Assembly: GCF_001640805.2 (NCBI RefSeq)
Contig: NC_066844.1
Location: 2,029,008 to 2,093,007 of the forward strand
Direction: 5' to 3'
DNA: 64,000 nucleotides
From: Lates calcarifer
Lineage: Eukaryota; Chordata; Actinopteri; Centropomidae
The position numbers and the translations under genes are program-made. The notes under the pieces were generated by a model. It was not told the DNA's origin. It ran no database searches and worked only from the letters and a program-made list of their open reading frames with translations. This document shows positions 37,081 through 52,679 of this stretch, in pieces; within the stretch, counting starts at the first letter, position 1; each line of letters opens with the position of its first letter.

Positions 37081-38426
37081 ATGTCTGAAACTCAAAACAC
37101 CATTGTTTTGTAAAAAAGTTTGTTATGGAGCTTATCTAGATTTTAAATAGAAGTTTTTTTTCCTACTTCTTCAGGTTGCTGAGAATATTTCATGTTATTT
37201 GATAGAAATGTAAATATCATGCAAATATATCACATTTGTATGCATATACAGTACATAAACCTATCTTTGTTATATATTAGATGCGTCTCTGACAACCCGT
37301 ACAGAAAAAGCATCATAGCAGGCATTTCCTCAGGTGGGAACTGACCTTTCACCCTGTCCAGTGCTGGCACTTTGACTAACCCACCAGGCTGCCGACGTTT
37401 GCTTTGTCATTGTGTTTTTTTCTTTAATTTGCCTCCTAAATTCCCTTTTACAACCACGTGTTGGCGAAGTGTCAACATTTGGCTTCTGTATTTTGTACAA
37501 ATGAAGAGAGCCAGCCAACCGCAATGTAAACCAATGTAAATGCATTATGGAAGCTATTTACGAGGTTTGCAAAGAGTGACAAAGTTTTCCAGGCGCCCAC
37601 CACACAAACACACGCACAAATACACACACCTTCAGAATCACCACCTGCTCCATTTGCTGTAATAGGGGTAAATGAATTAGATTTTGATGCTTTAAAAGCT
37701 TTTTCTTTCGGCTCATATTGAAAGTAAATTTCACTCTAATGGTGAGGTGTCTGTGTTTACAAGCCACTGATGATCGAGAGAGACAGAAAGACAGAGGGGG
37801 AGAGAGTTAAAAAGGGGAGGGAGAGACGATAGCAGAGAGAAAGAAGGATGGATTATAAATGGATTTTGAAAAAGAGACGGACAGGGATGGCGAGGAAAGA
37901 GAGGAGGATGGGAGGTGTAGAGGATGAAATGGAGTGGGGAGGGGTTTGAGAGTGTGTGTTCGCATTCAGTCAGATAAATGAGTTGTTTGCATTTATGGTT
38001 TGGCCCATTGCCCTGATAATGGCACTTCAATTATTGATTTGTCACTTATCAGATTACTGCAAGGCTAAGAGACAGGGGGAGAGAGAGGAATGGGGACAGT
38101 GCAGTGATAAGAGATGAGATAAAATACAGCAGCAAAATAAAGATGGAAAAAAAAAAGATTTTAAATGAAATGGAATTAATTACATGGATGAGTTAAATCT
38201 CAAGATAGTTGACGAGGCTACAGAACCCTGGGTGAATGGAGGGGTGTGTAGGCACATGGATGATGGATAAATGAGCGTAAAGGAAGGTAAATGAACGAGT
38301 GTTGGCAGAAAACCAAATGAGCAATCAGGGCATAAAGAGGACAACTACCTTTGTTGGTGTGTGTGTGTGCTCACACACCTGTGAAGTGTATATCCTGTAA
38401 CTTTATCTATATGGGATTTATGCATA

Positions 38427-38428
<2 letters not shown>

Positions 38429-38459
<31 letters not shown>
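38429..38459. repeat. (GT)n microsatellite
   Basis: Perfect GT run, followed by a second short run at 38519-38535. Confidence 0.97.
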
Positions 38460-38625
38460 TGACACTAATGCAGGGCCATTACCCATTCAGGGCGCAGAAC
38501 ATATGGGTTCCACCTCTTGTGTGTGTGTGTGTGTGACCTCAGGGACGATTGGGTGTACTAAACATGTGAAATGGGCCAAGGACCAATGTGACATTTGTGT
38601 GTCTGATTCCCTTTAATGTGCCTTA

Positions 38626-38690
38626 CATGATGATGATGCTGACGCCGCTGATGATGATGATGTTGGCGATGATGATAAAGATGAGCGGTT
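38626..38690. repeat. GATGAT-rich imperfect trinucleotide tract
   Basis: ATGATGATGATGCTGACGCC followed by more GATGAT units, interrupted by GCTGACGCC, TTGGC and AAA. Confidence 0.85.
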
Positions 38691-40130
38691 TTACCCAACA
38701 ACAGTGGATTTTGTCATCCAGCTTCAGTCACGTCTGCACCACAGCTGATGCCCCCCCCACCCTTATCCCCTACCACCTTTTCCTACATGACTGTCATCTT
38801 TCTTTACTCTCTTATTCAGTATTTATTTTAAAATGATTTACATGCATGGAATGTAGTAATTTAAAGCAATATTTAAGAATGTTAATACAATATATTCTTA
38901 GTTTTTCATCTCCTTCTTGGCATTTGGATTTCTCATTCTACCTCAGTCCCCGTATCCTTGGGATGATCAGAGAAGCAGAGATAGAACAACATAGAGAAAT
39001 ACACTCTGTTTCTGTCAGTTATAGGAATGTATGAAGCAACCTGATGCTAGTAATGGAATTGTAAATGACAGCTAGCACGTCCCCAAACGATTTTAAGTAT
39101 GAAGGTGGGGGTGATTGTTGTGAGTGTGCTCTCCTAGTGTGTGAGTGTGTGATACCTTCTTGTTTTTTTTTGTTTTTTTTAAACCAGCATCCCACACTCC
39201 TCACAACCAGTGTTCTGCTCCTGTAAAGGGACTCAGTAACTCCCCATCCCTCCCACACACACACACAAAATAGAAACACAGGCAGTGACATATTAACACA
39301 GAATCACAGTTTGGTGCAGAGTAAAGGTTTATTTTTCTCCTTTTGAAACACAAAGAACACCGTAAATATACCCTCTTTTAAGGTAAACGCCTGTATAATC
39401 TTTTTATTCCTTAGATTCAGTTTTTAGATCATATCAATATTCTGTGTAGTCACATCAAGTGAAAATGTGCATTTGAATATGTTGTATCAGCTCTTTATAT
39501 GTTATGTTCAGCCTCTGTTCATCTGTTTACAGTATATGGTGAGTCATTAGTTCAGTCTTACTGAATTTGCCTTATGATACGAACCAGAGAGAAGACATTG
39601 TTTTGTGTTTTACAGGACCTAAAGAGATGAAGCTCTCAGAGTTACTGTTGTAAGTGAAAGGCTGATGGATAATGAGTTCCGATGAACAATATTTATCCTG
39701 TTCGTTTAGATAAAGGAACTGAACTCTGACCAAAGCAGTCATTTCTTTGTTTACTCTAGGAATTAAAAAGGCTTTCAGAAAATGTGGGTTTGAAAAATGC
39801 TGGGTGTATGCCTTACAGCATTAACCCACTTATTAATCTGGACTGCACTGAGAGCAAGACATAAACTTTGCCAAGTCACTATTTGGTTAAAAAATCTGGG
39901 TTTGTGTGTAGGTGTGTGTGTAAGTGCAGTCAGTTCATGTATGTGTATGTTCATTCTCACCTTGTGTGGACATAAGAATGGGTGTGTATTCTGTTTCAAT
40001 TCAATTCAATTCAAAATGTGTGTGTGTGTTATGTGTGGTTATTGGCTGGCCTTTATTACTATTGATCTCTGTGACCCACCCTTTGTATTGATTTGAGAAA
40101 ACCCCACTGTTAACCAGGTTTTCTCATTTC

Positions 40131-40135
<5 letters not shown>

Positions 40136-40162
<27 letters not shown>
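40136..40162. repeat. (CA)n microsatellite
   Basis: Perfect CA run. Confidence 0.97.
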
Positions 40163-40576
40163 GTCTGAGAAATAAATAACTCAGTCATAGTGCGAGTGCT
40201 GTGGCTGACCACACAAGTGTTGCAGGACATTTATATCACAAACTCTTAAGGCCTTGGCAGCTCAAACAGCCTTTATTCCTGGACTCTTAATAATCTATCT
40301 TACACAGTATATCACAAGCTTTGAATTTTAAGTTTCTATCTGCAGTGCAGCTCTGAGACTCTGGGCTTTGAGATTGGACATCACAGCTAGAAAAAAACTT
40401 TTATGTACTTTGTACAGTATATTTTGAAATATTTTTACATAAAAGGGCTCTGAACAGAACGCACATGAGCCTAAACTTTAAAAGATCAAAGATACTTAAA
40501 AATTCAGTTGGTTAGATAATCTGATGATGTCAGTGAAAACTTGGATCTGTCCGTGTATGCTGTTATATGTTTTAAA

Positions 40577-41003
40577 CAACCCTATCTCATAGAAATCATG
40601 TTGATTTACAACCAATTTGCAACAAACTAATCTGCACATTATGTGTTCTATTGACAAAATGAGGAAATGTAAATTTGCCTAGCAACAAATTACAAAAGTG
40701 TGAATTAAATGTATCAGTACAGTGTTCAGTGACAACATATTTCCTTTGTTTTCTGCCAGAATATCAAATCTTGCAGTTACAGTTTCCACTTGAAGTATCT
40801 ACAGCATTATTAAACTTTATTATGGTCATGTTTAGGCACTTTGTTAAGGTCAGAGAAAAAATGTGATCTAGTTTAATGCAGAAAAAGTTCACAGTGACAG
40901 AGCATAATCAACACAATGCTGTCAGTGATTATGTTTGTCACCACAGCATGACTGGAAAAACAAATTATTGATATATGGACATCATTTCTAGGAGACAGGA
41001 TTG
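40577..41003. mobile_element. inverted-repeat element, 427-bp copy
   Basis: It starts with CAACCCTATCTCATAGAAAT and ends with ATTTCTAGGAGACAGGATTG. The terminal ~20-25 bp pair well as inverted repeats; the inner parts of the arms are more diverged. It shares the internal TATGTTTAGGCAC-like segment (about 40765-40860) with the longer copy at 59.7 kb. Confidence 0.55.
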
Positions 41004-41339
41004 GTCCAAACCATAACTAAAACAGACCCTACTAGTTGTTTTTTAAGGTTGTTGCTCATTAAGCTACAAACTGTGCAATGTAAAGTCAAAGTATTCTCTT
41101 TGATTTCAGACTGATTATGTGCAAACACCAATATGAGAGAGAGAGTGCATGAACTTCAGGTCAAATTACAGTATAATAGATCAACACTGTATAAAAATAC
41201 TATTTTAACACCTCACTTTACTAGTGTCAAGTATGTAAGTGTGAACCTTCTCTTACCTCCAGGTGAAGTCCCACTGTTGTCACTGTGAGAGACTCAGGGC
41301 TGTATTTTGAACCTTTATTCATGACTGAATACTCTTAAC

Positions 41340-41425
41340 AGATCCATGCTCCTGTGCAGATCCACAGCATCTGGGGGTTAAATGCTTTGCTCAAAGGCAC
41401 TTCAGTGGCTGAAAGGCACTGTTGA
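41340..41425. repeat. fish repeat remnant (TTGCTCAAAGGCAC type)
   Basis: GGGTTAAATGCTTTGCTCAA followed by AGGCACTTCAGTGGC resembles a stretch found in many teleost interspersed repeats (TGCCTTGCTCAAGGGCAC). The ends cannot be placed. Confidence 0.35.
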
Positions 41426-41567
41426 GGCTTCTGCTCCTTTTGATGTAGAAAGCTTTGGAAAAATAAAAGCTAAATCTCAAATCTCAGCAGTATTTGTGAA
41501 AACAGCTGGTCTCATGTGGCATTATGTGCTAGAACGTTTGTTGCACTGAGTTGACCCAGTTATTTTG

Positions 41568-41568
<1 letters not shown>

Positions 41569-41608
<40 letters not shown>
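41569..41608. repeat. (GT)n microsatellite
   Basis: Perfect run of about 39 bp. Confidence 0.97.
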
Positions 41609-42000
41609 GACATGGCAGACACATTCATCAGTTTTTCTCACGTTAACAGATTGCTCTTCTCTGACCTCACAGCTGGCAAACAATGTGTGAAGTGAGTGTT
41701 GTGTGCGTTTGTTATTCTATGTCAGTTTGTGCCTATGTTTGTTTTAGTGTGTGAGACAATGTGCGACTGAATAAAAGCATGTTTTTCTATGTGAGAGTGA
41801 TATTTCATTGTCATTAAAAATGGGTCTTTGTGATAACTGTTTTTGATCCAAATACATTGTGTGAGAGATACGCACTTCATATATAAGTACACACAGTGTG
41901 TGTGTGTTTTTTGTGTTTGTGCTTTCAACATAGCACACCCCCCACAGTGACAGTTGTCATGGTCATTGCCACAAACATCACACATATCATCTAGATGTCG

Positions 42001-42060
42001 AGTTGAGTCAAGTCAACTTTATTTAAAAGAGCATTTTAAATGAAACAAATCTCTTTACAC
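42001..42060. repeat. fish repeat remnant (CAACTTTATTTA type)
   Basis: GTCAACTTTATTTAAAAGAG followed by CATTTTAAATGAAAC resembles the teleost dispersed motif TTCAACTTTATTTATATAGC with GCATTTTAAA. Only the end segment is visible. Confidence 0.35.
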
Positions 42061-42479
42061 AGAACTCTACAGAGCTGCAGAGGACAGAAATATAAAGCTT
42101 TATGAATTTAGAGAAGTGGTAACAGGATGGTGTGTATGTGTGTGTGCGTGCGTGTGCATGTAGGTGTGAGTAAGAAATATAATCCAGGCCTGGTTCAGAC
42201 TGGAAAGACCTGGTTAGAGACCCAGGCTACATTACTTCAACACACACACCTGTACACAGACACTTACACATAAACTCACACAGTCAGCACACACACACAA
42301 ACCATCATTTTACCTCTGTAATAGGACACACTCACATAACCTTATATAACAGTATAAACAACAGACACACACACTGATGCACACAGACACATTCTCTTCA
42401 ACACACATACACACACACAGTGCAGCTGTGGATTAGTTCTATTTAGCCAAGGTAGAGGCGACTTTACCTTGTTGTGAGT

Positions 42480-42663
42480 GTGTCTGTGTGAAAGGACCTG
42501 TTTTCACAAAATGCCAGTTCACCCATTGTAAAACATGTTTTTTTACAGTAGGAGTTCAGGGTTGTTTTTTGGTTAAGGCTGGAATTAGGGTTAGATTAAG
42601 GTTATGGTAAGCCTCCAGGGAATGGAAGTAAGTCAATATACTGTCCTCACAAGTACAGTAGTT

Positions 42664-42700
<37 letters not shown>
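42480..42700 (+). repeat. GT-tailed dispersed repeat (GTCCTCACAAGTA type)
   Basis: It contains TTAGGGTTAGATTAAGGTTA, then ACTGTCCTCACAAGTACAGT, and ends directly in a (GT)n run at 42669-42699. The arrangement matches a familiar fish interspersed repeat with a microsatellite at its end; the 5.9-kb copy shows the other end. Confidence 0.5.
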
Positions 42701-42702
<2 letters not shown>

Positions 42703-44292
42703 GACTTCAAGTTTGTTCCTCCTGTACACTCCTTCCTCTTCAAAAGTCACTGCACTGCCCTTTAAAATCAAAATGCCATGACATCCAGGCATCCAACAGT
42801 TTCTGATAATAAGCGTAAATAACTGAATGGACACATAAAACAAATAGATTTTGTTTGTTTTTTTTTTGTTTTTTTTTTTTTTGCTTGATGACTTATTCAG
42901 CTCAGCAGACTGTAGGATATATATCATAATATAACTCCTCCCTATAACTGCCCTGTTCAGTAGTTGTTAATTCTATATCTTATAAACAGGTACTTTGGGA
43001 AATAACATCACAGAATATCATTAATTTACTGAATGGCAGTATTTGATGCTGACTCTCTAAAGGAGCAGTTTTTTCATCAGCTTATCTGCATCCCACAGTC
43101 TCAACGCAATCAAAACAGACGACTGAAATAAAAATCTTATGCAGTTACAGTCCACAATGATTTTAAGCTGCTGTCCACCCCGCACACATTTTCTCTTTGG
43201 TTCTACATTAATTCAGCTATAGAGCAAACATGCACACATAGACACTGTTAGAAAGCGCAGAGTCACACCTGCTTGATTCAGTATCTCTACTCTCGCCATT
43301 CTCTCTCTTGCCAAATAGTCTCCCAGTCACTTCTAACTCTCAGTCCAGCTGATGGCACTCAGCCAAATGGAGCCAGCCGACCCATAAAAGCTCTATCCTG
43401 TGCCATAAAGCAGAGACTAAAACACACTTAAACCGCGGGCCGACAGAGAAAATGTGTTTTACGTCTTGGTTCAGAACCCTCAGGGCGTGGATACATTAAG
43501 ACGTTGATATACGGCTCTGGCAAATAAGGAGCTTGAGATGCTTTTGCTTCTTCTTTTTTTTTTCATGCAGCATCGAACGTTGGCTGAATGGTGCACAAAA
43601 CTGGCCGACCTTTTCTGCAGCACATCACTGGCTGAAAACTTTGTCTAACAAACTGCTCGCAGGAGATGTCTGCCACAGTGAAAAGTCATAAAGACACTGA
43701 ACTGTACTGCCATCTGTAATACACCATGTACATCCTAAAGCTACTATAATTATACATTATTGTAGCTGTGAGGGTATGTGTGGACGTCAGTGGCCCTTGA
43801 CTGCTCCAGTTGTACCACTGACCACACATGTGAGGAGACACTTAATGTCATATTAAACAAAGCCATGTGCATGTCTGTTATCCACACCTGAGTCCATTTA
43901 GAAATACATAGGGATATATGGCTGTAATGCTTCCTGGAAACTTACCAGAATGGCAGAAACAATGATAATCCTTACAGCCAGATGTACAACATGCTGAATT
44001 AATGTTGCATTTATATCATGTTACTTACCCTTTGAAGTATTTATACCTCTGACATATTCATAAAGTAAAAGCTATCAGAATTGTTCTTGTTGGTGTTAAA
44101 GTTTAAATCACCTTTACACCTTTGCATGTTCACTGATGGGAGCAATCTACCATGTGAGGTAATAACCATCAGGAGCAACAGGGATTCAGTGTCTTGCTTC
44201 ACTTCAGCAGCACAGCTTCCTGTGGTACGACATCAGACATCATACTCTAACTGTCTTTGTCTCTGTCCTTCCTCCTGTGTCTGTTTGTGTAG

Positions 44293-44453
44293 GTTCATTC
44301 ATGGTGGTGAACGCGTCGGGCCGGGCGTCGGGACAGAAGGCCCACCTGTACATGCCCACTCTGAAGGAGAATGACACCCACTGCATCGACTTCCTTTACT
44401 CTCTGTCCAGCCGGGATGGAGCCAGCCCGGGCACACTCAACGTCTATATCAAG
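44293..44453 (+). CDS. ptprt: ptprt exon 3: central MAM domain
   Basis: Internal coding exon of 161 bp, phase 1 in and phase 0 out. The acceptor is TGTTTGTGTAG and the donor GTATGT. The frame runs from [18 protein letters not shown] through LPTL-like [15 protein letters not shown] to GTLNVYIK. The THCIDF motif carries a conserved MAM cysteine. NAS and NDT are two N-glycosylation sequons, expected on the extracellular side. The RASGQKAH and SSRD stretches resemble PTPRT rather than PTPRM. The MAM domain contributes to homophilic trans-adhesion of R2B phosphatases. The donor is followed almost at once by a (TC)n tract and then (GT)n, which places repeat sequence inside the region read by splicing factors. 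Confidence 0.95.
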
Positions 44454-44458
44454 GTATG

Positions 44459-44494
<36 letters not shown>

Positions 44495-45459
44495 AGTGAC
44501 TGACAGGGAGGACTGGATTGACAGATGAAGGGGGCTGATAGACTGAACAGACTAGAGCAGGTAAACAAACAAACACACTTCTGTTCTCTGTCAGGGAGGG
44601 ATGAAGTTAGCCCTGGGGCTTTGAGTCTTCATGTAGGCGTGTGTGTGTGTGTGTGTGTGTGAGTGAGAGAGAGTGAGAGTGATGGATAGACAGAACTCAT
44701 CTATTCCCTTTCAGTAGGAATAAAGTTGGCCCTAGTTTAGTGCATTTGATAGTATGGTTATTAAAATGTTTGTGTGCTTTTGTAAAGAGGCAGACTTATT
44801 ATAGATTTTTAATGCTTTTACATAAATCAATGGTCACATATAAAGAATAACAGAATATAATATGATAATCATAGGTACCATGGCTTCAGTATGTGTGTAA
44901 GTGCAGTGTACATTCTGGATTCTCTGTGTAGTTGAGCAGAGGCAGGTCTAGTCCTGCAAGACTGAATGTTTTATGGTGTGAAGGCACTGATAGACATATG
45001 GGTGGAATAGAGAGGGAGCTGTGGATGAAGTGATAAAAGGAAAGACTAGTGAGGAGAAACTACAGTAATGTAGAGATGGATGAAAGAGATGAAAAGACTC
45101 TGGGAGTGAATGAGTAAGGGGGTTAAAGAACTGCTGTATTTGGGAAAGAATAAAGTGAAAAATAAAGGGGGGAAAATTACAGTGAATGAGAAGTGAAAAA
45201 GGGCCTTTTGATATTGGGGAGCAAGTGTTTATGGATAATGTGGTCTAAATGAAAAAATAGCACCAACAATGCCCCTGACAGAAGCAACTGATTGGTTTAA
45301 ACAGCACCTCTTTTCTGACAGTAATTTAATACAGCAATGATATATTACAAACTGAGCCTTTGCTTTATTTTAAATACCTTGAAACCTGTGGTTTTACTTT
45401 CTCTAGAATAAACTTTCTGTTATTCTTTTCACCTGTCTGTCCTCACTGCTTGCCTCCAG
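44454..45459 (+). other. ptprt: ptprt intron 3
   Basis: GT at 44454 and AG at 45458-45459, about 1.0 kb. It starts with a (TC)n/(GT)n compound repeat (44458-44493), has a (GT)n run at 44637-44661, and is otherwise AT-rich sequence without a recognisable feature. The acceptor region (CTGCTTGCCTCCAG) is a good polypyrimidine tract. Confidence 0.9.
44458..44493 (+). repeat. (TC)n(GT)n compound repeat at the exon 3 donor
   Basis: It starts five bases inside intron 3, directly after GTATG. The transcript would carry a UC-rich tract, the preferred binding type of PTB-family proteins, followed by UG repeats. Confidence 0.95.
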
Positions 45460-45570
45460 GTGAATGGAGGTGCTCAGGGTAACCCAGTATGGAACGCCTC
45501 TGATACTGTCACTGAAGGCTGGGTGAAGGCTGAGCTGGCCATATCCACATTCTGGCCCAACTCCTATCAG
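45460..45570 (+). CDS. ptprt: ptprt exon 4: MAM domain, VNGG to FWPNSYQ
   Basis: Internal coding exon of 111 bp (37 codons), phase 0 at both ends, with acceptor TGCCTCCAG and donor GTAAAA. It encodes [15 protein letters not shown] followed by [18 protein letters not shown] and NSYQ. The ELAISTFWP core is nearly invariant in MAM domains of R2B phosphatases; VTEGWVKAE points to PTPRT. WNAS is an N-glycosylation sequon. Skipping this phase-symmetric exon would remove 37 residues of the MAM core in frame and probably unfold the domain. The donor is only five bases from a 51-bp CA repeat, and the +5 base is not the consensus G, so this is the weakest-looking donor of the set. Confidence 0.95.
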
Positions 45571-45572
45571 GT

Positions 45573-45575
<3 letters not shown>

Positions 45576-45626
<51 letters not shown>
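45576..45626 (+). repeat. (CA)n microsatellite at the exon 4 donor
   Basis: A 51-bp run starting five bases after the exon 4/intron 4 junction. CA repeats in RNA are known hnRNP L binding sites. Confidence 0.97.
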
Positions 45627-45627
<1 letters not shown>

Positions 45628-45891
45628 CTGACTGCATGTCATAGGCCTGCAGTATGAACATCATACATAATGAAAACAATAATATGGTAGGCTTCATGAA
45701 AACAGAGCTGCCTGCTCTTCTATGATCACCATCTCATCATCCAACAAAAGAGAATGAGCCGAAGATTAAACTTCTTTTTTAGTGTGATTCTGATCTATAA
45801 TTATACTCCCTAATGTTGTGTCAGGCAGATAGGTCAATATTTGATATTTTAGCTGTCCTGTCTGTGTCTGTTTGTTTTGACAAGGTACAAT

Positions 45892-45942
45892 AATATATAT
45901 GTGTGTGTGTGTATATATATATATATGTATATATATATATGA
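45892..45942. repeat. alternating AT/GT tract
   Basis: ATATATATGTGTGTGTGTGT followed by more TA and one GTA interruption; purely alternating pyrimidine-purine. Confidence 0.9.
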
Positions 45943-48254
45943 ATGATATTCAGATGTTTTTCAGAATTAATTAATTAATTCCAAGTTTTTAATTTTTTTT
46001 AATTTTATATTTTTTTGCCATGGCCACTACTTTTTTAGTTCCATTGTGAAATTTTTACTGTATACAGGAGATGATGTCAGACTTGGCATTTGGCTTGTCA
46101 CAGCAGGAAAAGCACAGGTGTTTTAATTAATTGTCCTTAACGATCTGCTCCATGCGGGTGTGTCACAGTGGCCAAGCACTTAACCAGGACCTGGGAACTG
46201 CACCGCCTGGAAGGCAGCTTTAATTATCTTAATTCATATATCACATAATTTTACTGCTATGATGTGAAAATGTCTGTGTCTCTCAGAGGCAGTAAGCAGG
46301 TTTGAATATTTAAACAATACTCGAACTTGGAAAGCAACTAACACAAATGCGCATTTAGCTAACATGCTAGCAAAGAGAAACAGAGCAACACAGACATTTA
46401 ACACAGTCGTCTTCTCTTCCACCTGCTGAATGTAAGTCCAATATTGACCTCCTGTTTTACCTTCTAAAAATCTCTAGCTCTCTTTTGTTTGCTAAATTTA
46501 ATACATGTCTAATTTTATGTACTGTATGTCAAGTAATAGTAGGTGGCTAAAGTCTGAAGAAAGAAACAAAGTCTACAGCATCTCAAAAGCAAACAAATGC
46601 AAATGCAAACAAATAAAATACACAGACGATTGTGTTAAAAAAATACAAATTTTCTAACCTGCAACAGTTCCCAAAACTGGAATTTTAGGTTAATGATGCT
46701 GAGTTAATAATGCTATAGGTGCTAAAAACTGTGTTGTTATTACTCAGAGGTCAGTTAATGTTGGTGGCTTACTAAAGTTAAGTTGTAACAACTGGTGTTT
46801 TGGATTGAGTTTCATTACTTAATAGGTAGTAAGGTGACAAATAGGCCACTCTCCTATGGTGTATTCCTTAAATATTGTAACACAAAACTGTTGCCATTTA
46901 ATGACTCTCAATTTGTGTCTGTGTGTATCTGTCTGTTTACGGTGCAGAGACATACCCTGCTGTGTTGTTTTATTGAGGTAGCACAAAAGTGACTGTGCTT
47001 TACCTAATGACTGAGCTGCGTTCAGTAAATGAAAGCACCCCTGTGTTGCACGCACAGATCTGAGGCACAATGGTACCCAAAGTGACTTAAATGTATGTGT
47101 GTGTGGTGTGTGTGTGTGTGTGTCTTTGTGTGTGTTTCCCTCCCTAATGATGAGTCACCTCCCATGGAGACATAACACTTTCTTTTTCTAAAAGGACAAA
47201 AACATTGTCATTTTAAAGTACAGACCACTGTGAGGGCAAGAACAAACTTTTAGGGCAAACTGTCACTCTCTTTTGAACGGACATTTACCGAGCACTTTTT
47301 TATTAAAACCTGCTTATTCTGCAATTATTCAGTCAGCCAATCATGTGTGCAATGCATAAAATAATGCACATACAGATCAGGGGTGCATTATACCAGTTTA
47401 TGCTGTGTTTTTGAGTGCATTTGCACTATAACTGAAATAAGGAACATATTTTCTTTGTTGACACGTATTTACATGATAAAACTAAAAAATATTCATCATG
47501 TTTTTCTTAATTTCATTTGATTTGTGTTCTGGTCTGAGGCCATGTAAACACCAGTGGACAAATCACTGCCAAAACTTTGTAGCACTGTAACTGAAGCAGA
47601 GTAGAGACAGAGAGGTCAGAGATTATAATCCTCTGCATGTACCCTACATGTACAAGCATCCTAGATCACTGAGCCATGACAGCAGCCTCAATGTTACACA
47701 TTTAATTTGTGTTTTTGAATAGATCTACAAATATTGCTATTAAACAGTAGCAGGCCCAAGACAAGACATGGCTCCTTTTTTCAGTGTCAATGAAAAAAAT
47801 AGGCTTTAAGGGAGGATTTTTAAAATTTCAAAGTGAGCTACTGTAAAACAAACTACGTTTTATTCACCTCTTGGTCAAATCAGCAAGAAAGTCTGTTTTG
47901 ATACATAGGTCACTTTAAATGCTGTTGCAACAGAAAAAGCCACACCAGTGTTTCTGACTTCTAGAAACTTGACATGCGTGTCAGAGCGGGGGAATTATTT
48001 TTTGAAGGAAAAGAAGGGAGCACAGTCTTCCCAGAAGTCTTTAGTATTCAGACTGAGTCCCAGCGATGTACTGTTGAGGATCCTGACAAGTACAGCACAG
48101 GGGTGTGTGTGTGTGTATCTGTGTGTTTTTGTGTGAATATATACAGTATGTGTGGGTCAGGAGTGCATGGCCCCTTGACAGCCTTGCTGACTGCCTGTCA
48201 CCCTGAGAGTGTGTGTAAAGAAAATGTAAAAATGAAAAAAATATAGGAGTGATG

Positions 48255-48560
48255 TGATGGCAAAAGAAACAAAAGAGCAATTACATGAAGAAGAGAATAA
48301 AAGAGCTGATAGAGAGTCAGAATGTGCAGAGGTACAGAACGCAGAGGGGAGAGATGGAAAGAAAGAAAAGAGAGGAGCAGGGAGAGATTGAGAATGGTGG
48401 AAGGGAGGAGGAAAAGCAAAGAGGATGAGGTCTGACTGAGAGGAAGAAGGGAACAATAAAGGAAAAGGGAAAGAAGAGAGGAAGGAGGGAGGAACGGCAT
48501 ATGTGGCTGGCATAAGGATGGAGACAGGAGGATGAAGGGATGAAGTGAAAAGAGGAATAG
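48255..48560 (+). repeat. polypurine (GA-rich) tract in intron 4
   Basis: About 300 bp of GA-rich sequence ending roughly 160 bp before exon 5. The long minus-strand frames (to 133 codons) are low-complexity and not genes. Confidence 0.85.
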
Positions 48561-48697
48561 TTGCTGACTTTTACTGGAAAATTCCCCCGGGGTTTCCATA
48601 TGAGCTTTGCAGGGGCATCAAGATGTTGCAGTTTGTGGAAGACAGAAAGTTTTTTTTGAGTTTCAGTACTTTGAAAATAGACTGTGGCTCAACCTGT

Positions 48698-48718
48698 TTC
48701 TTTCTTTCTTTCTTTCTC
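48698..48718 (+). repeat. (TTTC)n forming the exon 5 polypyrimidine tract
   Basis: TTTC units run straight into TCAG at the exon 5 acceptor, so a microsatellite serves as the polypyrimidine tract. Confidence 0.9.
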
Positions 48719-48720
48719 AG

Positions 48721-48802
48721 GTAATATTCGAAGCAGTTTCAGTCCAAGGCCATCCAGGTTTCATCGCCATCGACGACATACGAGTTTTGGCTCACCCCTG
48801 CC
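48721..48802 (+). CDS. ptprt: ptprt exon 5: end of the MAM domain
   Basis: Internal coding exon of 82 bp, phase 0 in and phase 1 out; the acceptor is TTTCTTTCTCAG and the donor GTAAGT, both strong. The frame reads [19 protein letters not shown] then IRVLAHPCR, with the Arg codon completed by exon 6. This is the classic C-terminal MAM signature (GHxGxIAIDDI) and carries the last conserved cysteine (HPC). The match to PTPRT is close, and LAHPCRK favours that paralog over PTPRM. The ORF that includes this exon begins upstream at 48607, but its first part is intronic. Confidence 0.95.

Positions 48803-52679
<3,877 letters not shown>

Larger units (their letters stand above)
17854..44292 (+). other. 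ptprt: ptprt intron 2 (26.4 kb)
   Basis: GT at 17854 to AG at 44291-44292. No additional exon of this gene is expected here, since exon 2 ends in phase 1 within a Gly codon that exon 3 completes. Contents: a decayed ~100-bp tandem array, possibly beginning near 19430 and clearest at 20547-20930; two Tc1-like remnants (28318-28500 and 29566-30560); an inverted-repeat element at 40577-41003; purine-rich tracts at about 21600-21715, 22090-22400, 27380-27480 and 37775-37935; and many CA/GT microsatellites. Long stretches, for example 23500-25000, 26100-27200, 31000-32700 and 34000-36600, show no feature I can support beyond AT-rich unique-looking sequence. Confidence 0.85.
45571..48720 (+). other. 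ptprt: ptprt intron 4
   Basis: GT at 45571 and AG at 48719-48720, about 3.15 kb. It opens with a CA microsatellite (45576-45626), contains an AT/GT alternating tract at about 45892-45942, a GT-rich run near 47098-47124 and a purine-rich block at 48255-48560. It ends in a (TTTC)n polypyrimidine tract directly before the acceptor. Nothing gene-like was seen in the remainder. Confidence 0.9.

Noticed and set aside
42583..42610. TTAGGGTTAG words as an interstitial telomere repeat
   Set aside because: Only one or two units are present and the context matches a dispersed GT-tailed repeat, so a telomere-derived array is not supported.
48157..48599. Minus-strand open frames of 118 and 133 codons
   Set aside because: They are translations of a polypurine tract on the opposite strand, giving Ser/Leu/Phe/Pro low-complexity sequence with no domain.
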